Shown here: one piece after another, positions 61,254 through 64,000 of the stretch
How the letters are laid out: each line of letters begins with the position of its first letter
How positions within the stretch are numbered: position 1 is the first letter of the stretch
Source: Promineifilum sp019695075
GTDB taxonomy: Bacteria; Chloroflexota; Anaerolineae; Promineifilales; Promineifilaceae
Length of the DNA: 64,000 nucleotides
NCBI GenBank assembly: GCA_026129185.1
Contig: JAHCIO010000011.1
Location: 1-64,000, forward strand
Reading direction: 5' to 3'
Made by a program: the position numbers and the translations under genes
The notes under the pieces: generated by a model
Told to the model about the DNA's origin: nothing
The model's input: the letters and a program-made list of their open reading frames with translations, nothing else
Databases searched by the model: none

Positions 61254-63499
61254 CCCAGCAGCCCGGTCAGCACGCGGAAGATGTTGCCGTAGGCCGTCCG
61301 CAGGAAGCCGGGCCAACCGTCGCCGGGCAGCAGCGGCGGGAAGCTCGTCGCCCCCGGTTCGTCAAAGCGGTTGTTGCCGCCAGTCGTGTCCCAGAGGATG
61401 TCGCCGGCGGGGATGCCCAGCTCGGCCACGACCGGGTCGGGGTCGGTGGCATTGTTGCTATAGGTGTTGCCGTGGGCGTAGTTGCCCTCGGCCAGCGGCC
61501 CCACGTCCAGTTCGTTCTCGTTGAACGCCCCCGTGCCCGTCAGGCTGAAGATCGCCAGCCCGGCCGTCTTGTTGCCGGTAATGGTGTTGCCGCTGACCTC
61601 GTTGTTGTCCGTGCCGATGAGCAGGATGCCGCTGCCGGGCGGCACGATGCGCGCCGTGGCCCCCTCCGGCGCGAAGTTGGGGGTGTTGTTGTGCTCCACC
61701 AGGTTGCCGGTGATCTTGGCCCCGGAGGAGATCTTCGACGTCAGTTGCGGCAGCAGGACGATGAGAATGCCGTTGCTGTTGTCGTAGACGTGGTTGTTGG
61801 TCACCTCGCCGTTGAGGGTGTTCTCCAGCTCGATGCCGATGACGTTGCCGTAGGCCGTGCTGTCGCGGACGATGACGTTCTCGCTCTGCCCGGCGTAGAT
61901 GCCGGCGTCGTCCACGCCGCTGACGGTCACCCGCTCGATGAGCACGTCGGTGCTGCGCACGGGGTAGACGCCATAGGTGCCGACGTTCTCGGCGACGATG
62001 TCGTGGAAGTGGACGCCGCGCGCGCCCTCGACCAGCACGCCGTTGTCGGTGTAGTTGCGCACGTGGAGGTTGCCGACGGTGAAGTCGTTGCCGGAGGCGA
62101 TGACGCCCTCGGATAGCGCGCCCTGGCCGTCGAGGACGGGCCACTCGCCGGCGGCGTTGGCCACGCCGCGGAGGGTGATGCCGCTCATGTCAATGGCCAC
62201 GCGCTCGTGGTAGACGCCATAGGGAATCTCGACGGTGTCGCCCGGCCGCGCCCGGTCGACGGCGGCCTGGATGGTCTCGCCCGGGGCGACGGTGATGGTC
62301 TGCGACCCGGCCGCGGACGCGGCGGCCCCACCCGCGCCGCCGGTGTTCATCGCCGCGACGACGGCCCGCGCCGGGTTCTCAACCGGAGCGACGACCGGCA
62401 ACCCGGAGGGCACGGCCGCGGGAATCTCCGGCCGGCGGCTCTCGTCGGTCAGGGCATAGAGGAAGGCCAGCAGGTCGGCCCGCTCCTGGTCGGTCAGGGT
62501 GAACGGGTTGACGAAGACATCGACGTTCTCGAAGCCGTGGGCGCGCCCGCCGCCGTCGCGGTAGAAGTCGATCACCTCCTCCAGCGTGGCCAGCGAGCCG
62601 TCGTGCATGTAGGGCGCGCTGAGGGCGACATTGCGCAGCGTCGGCACCTTGAACGCGCCGAAGACGCCATCATCGACCACGCCGGCGCGGCCGGGATCGT
62701 CGCTGTCGATGCCCACGACGCGGAAGGTGTCGCTGGCAAACGTCGGCGCGCCGTGGCACTCGAAGCAGCGCGTCGCCCCGGAGCGGAAGATGGCCAGGCC
62801 GCGCCGCTGGGCGGGCGAGAGGGCGTCGAAGTCGCCCGCGGCGTAGCGGTCGAAGGGGCTATCGTCGCTGATGAGCGTGCGTTGGAAGGCGGCCAGGGCC
62901 TGGGTGACGTGATCGACGGTGATGCCTTCCGCCCCGACGCCAAAGGCGGCCTCGAAGCGCTGGACGTACTCCGGGATGGCTCGCAGGTCGGCCAGCATCG
63001 TCTCCGGATCGGCCACGGCCATCTCGTCGGCGTGGGTCAGGGGCGCGAGGGCCTGCTCCTCCAGCGAGTTGACGCGGCCGTCCCAGAACAGGCTCTGGTC
63101 ATAGACCACGTTCCAAAGGGTCAGGGCGTTGCGGGCGGGCGTGTCGCCGCCGGGCATGACCGACGTGGCCCGGCCGTCGCTGAAACCAAGGTCGGGGTGA
63201 TGGCAGGTGGCACAGGCGATGTCGTCGCCGTTCGATAGCACGGGGTCGAAGAACAGCAGCCGGCCCAATTCCACCCGCTCCGGCGTCGTCGGGTTGTCGG
63301 CCGGCTCATTGCCGGCCGGGAAGGCGCGCAGCAGGCCCGACGTGGCCGGCTCAACGCTGCTGGAGCCGGCCCCGTGGGCGGCCATGTCCACCGGCGGGTC
63401 GCTCGGCAAGGGCACGGCCGCGGCCACCACCAGCGCCAGCAGCACCACGCCCACCACCGCGACGACAATCCATAGCAACACTTTTCCCAAACGTTTCAT
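61250..63499 (-). CDS. MauG/cytochrome c peroxidase fused to a parallel beta-helix domain
   Basis: A 749-residue exported protein; GGAGGAGAGC precedes the ATG. N-terminal membrane helix ~8-28. Residues ~70-360 form a di-haem cytochrome c peroxidase/MauG domain: CATCH at 96-100, WDGRVNSLEEQALAPL, CFECH at 245-249, and an APYMHDGS segment with a candidate haem-ligand Met near 290. From ~400 the chain becomes a right-handed beta-helix: ITVAPGETIQAAVDRARPGD, VEIPYGVYHERVAIDMSGIT, then NosD-like turns (NVHVYDNSNGILI-type, GNLVEHNNTP, GIGIELENTLNGEVTNNHVY-type). Peroxidase-type MauG enzymes reduce peroxide or oxidise protein residues; the helix may bind a polysaccharide or partner. A cytochrome c lipoprotein gene lies just upstream as possible electron donor. 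Confidence 0.88.
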   Translation of the reverse strand: MKRLGKVLLWIVVAVVGVVLLALVVAAAVPLPSDPPVDMAAHGAGSSSVEPATSGLLRAFPAGNEPADNPTTPERVELGRLLFFDPVLSNGDDIACATCHHPDLGFSDGRATSVMPGGDTPARNALTLWNVVYDQSLFWDGRVNSLEEQALAPLTHADEMAVADPETMLADLRAIPEYVQRFEAAFGVGAEGITVDHVTQALAAFQRTLISDDSPFDRYAAGDFDALSPAQRRGLAIFRSGATRCFECHGAPTFASDTFRVVGIDSDDPGRAGVVDDGVFGAFKVPTLRNVALSAPYMHDGSLATLEEVIDFYRDGGGRAHGFENVDVFVNPFTLTDQERADLLAFLYALTDESRRPEIPAAVPSGLPVVAPVENPARAVVAAMNTGGAGGAAASAAGSQTITVAPGETIQAAVDRARPGDTVEIPYGVYHERVAIDMSGITLRGVANAAGEWPVLDGQGALSEGVIASGNDFTVGNLHVRNYTDNGVLVEGARGVHFHDIVAENVGTYGVYPVRSTDVLIERVTVSGVDDAGIYAGQSENVIVRDSTAYGNVIGIELENTLNGEVTNNHVYDNSNGILIVLLPQLTSKISSGAKITGNLVEHNNTPNFAPEGATARIVPPGSGILLIGTDNNEVSGNTITGNKTAGLAIFSLTGTGAFNENELDVGPLAEGNYAHGNTYSNNATDPDPVVAELGIPAGDILWDTTGGNNRFDEPGATSFPPLLPGDGWPGFLRTAYGNIFRVLTGLLG

Positions 63500-63511
63500 G
63501 CTCTCCTCCAC

Positions 63512-63622
<111 letters not shown>

Positions 63623-64000
63623 CTACCTCAGCGCCAACACATACGCCACCACGTGGTCCATCTCTTCCCCGGTCAGCTTCTTGGCCAGGTCGTGGGGCAT
63701 GAGGTCTTCGAAGCCGGGCACGAGGAAGTCGCCGGGCTGGAGGATGGAGCTGTAGACGTAGGCGCGGGCGTCCAGGCCGTCGATACGCTCGCCGCCGCGG
63801 GCGGCAATGCCGGCCAGCGACGGGCCGACGATGACCGTGCCGGCGGCCGTGCTGTGGCACGCGCCGCAGTGGGCCACGAAGACGCGCTGCCCGGCGGCCA
63901 GTTCCGGCGGCAGCGTCGGCGTGGGCGGCGGCGCGTCCGCTCCGCCACAGCCTGCCAGCCAGACCGTGACCAATAGCAGGGTTAAAAAGAAATAGGGCAC
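63623..64000 (-). CDS. Cytochrome c lipoprotein (start at or beyond window edge)
   Basis: At least 125 codons. A GTG at the very edge (64000) can serve as start and gives a normal signal (FFLTLLLVTVWLAGC) with lipobox LAGC, but a start further upstream cannot be excluded. A Pro/Thr tether leads to a class I cytochrome c domain: GQRVFVAHCGACHSTAAG with the single haem site CGACH, VGPSLAGIAARGG, PGDFLVPGFEDLMPHDLAKKLTGEEMDHVVAYVLAL (candidate axial Met in DLMP). It likely passes electrons to the MauG-type fusion enzyme encoded next. Confidence 0.85.
   Translation of the reverse strand: MPYFFLTLLLVTVWLAGCGGADAPPPTPTLPPELAAGQRVFVAHCGACHSTAAGTVIVGPSLAGIAARGGERIDGLDARAYVYSSILQPGDFLVPGFEDLMPHDLAKKLTGEEMDHVVAYVLALR

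Overview
The window is high-GC bacterial DNA with long secreted multidomain proteins, lipoproteins with clear lipoboxes, and many extracellular beta-rich modules (CotH/lamin-tail, PPC, DNRLRE, beta-helix, alpha-2-macroglobulin). DUF3105, DUF1573/PCYCGC pairs, effector-associated domains and GCTATA(A/C)T promoters set directly against start codons also occur. This combination points to a chromosomal contig of a Chloroflexota bacterium, probably of the Anaerolineae/Ardenticatenia kind. The taxonomic call is inference. No rRNA, tRNA or CRISPR array was seen.

Layout. 1-4.4 kb: a partial EAD-TIR-FGE conflict-type protein, an antirepressor-like protein, and ParA/ParB. 4.4-13.6 kb: a beta-helix surface protein, two histidine kinase/response regulator pairs (one regulator ends before any DNA-binding domain), a complete IS4-like insertion sequence with an 11-bp target duplication, and a TIGR03032-like protein. 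13.8-18.7 kb: a DUF1573/PCYCGC/DUF1573 trio, a GH113-like secreted glycosidase and a small-molecule kinase. 19-28 kb: a 1966-residue alpha-2-macroglobulin, a DUF1801 gene coupled to an isochorismatase-fold hydrolase, and an ADP-forming acyl-CoA synthetase. 28-42.4 kb: two paralogous PPC-domain secreted proteins and three CotH-kinase/lamin-tail proteins, the last with seven lamin-tail modules. 42.5-49 kb: an EAD protein and a caspase-like protease that share one C-terminal module, then a secreted GH13 amylase. 49.3-54.4 kb: a VapC-type PIN toxin with a DUF104-like antitoxin, a Gfo/Idh/MocA oxidoreductase, two tandem PQQ-type sugar dehydrogenases and a small membrane protein. 54.5-56.5 kb: a non-autonomous element with the same ends as the intact IS, carrying pseudogenes instead of a transposase. 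56.7-64 kb: two lipoproteins, DUF3105, an asparagine-synthase-like protein, and a MauG/beta-helix fusion with a cytochrome c lipoprotein.

Two themes cut across the genes. First, many spacers are arrays of degenerate heptanucleotides, often in inverted pairs, and several stop codons lie inside them; both transposition events here landed in such arrays. Second, short palindromes (GCGATTC-n-GAATCGC, GGTC-n-GACC and others) are dispersed in spacers and, in the EAD-TIR-FGE gene, form the coding sequence of the interdomain linkers.

The strongest candidates for an undescribed system are the EAD/caspase pair with its shared Gly/Asp-rich module, and the cargo-carrying IS derivative.
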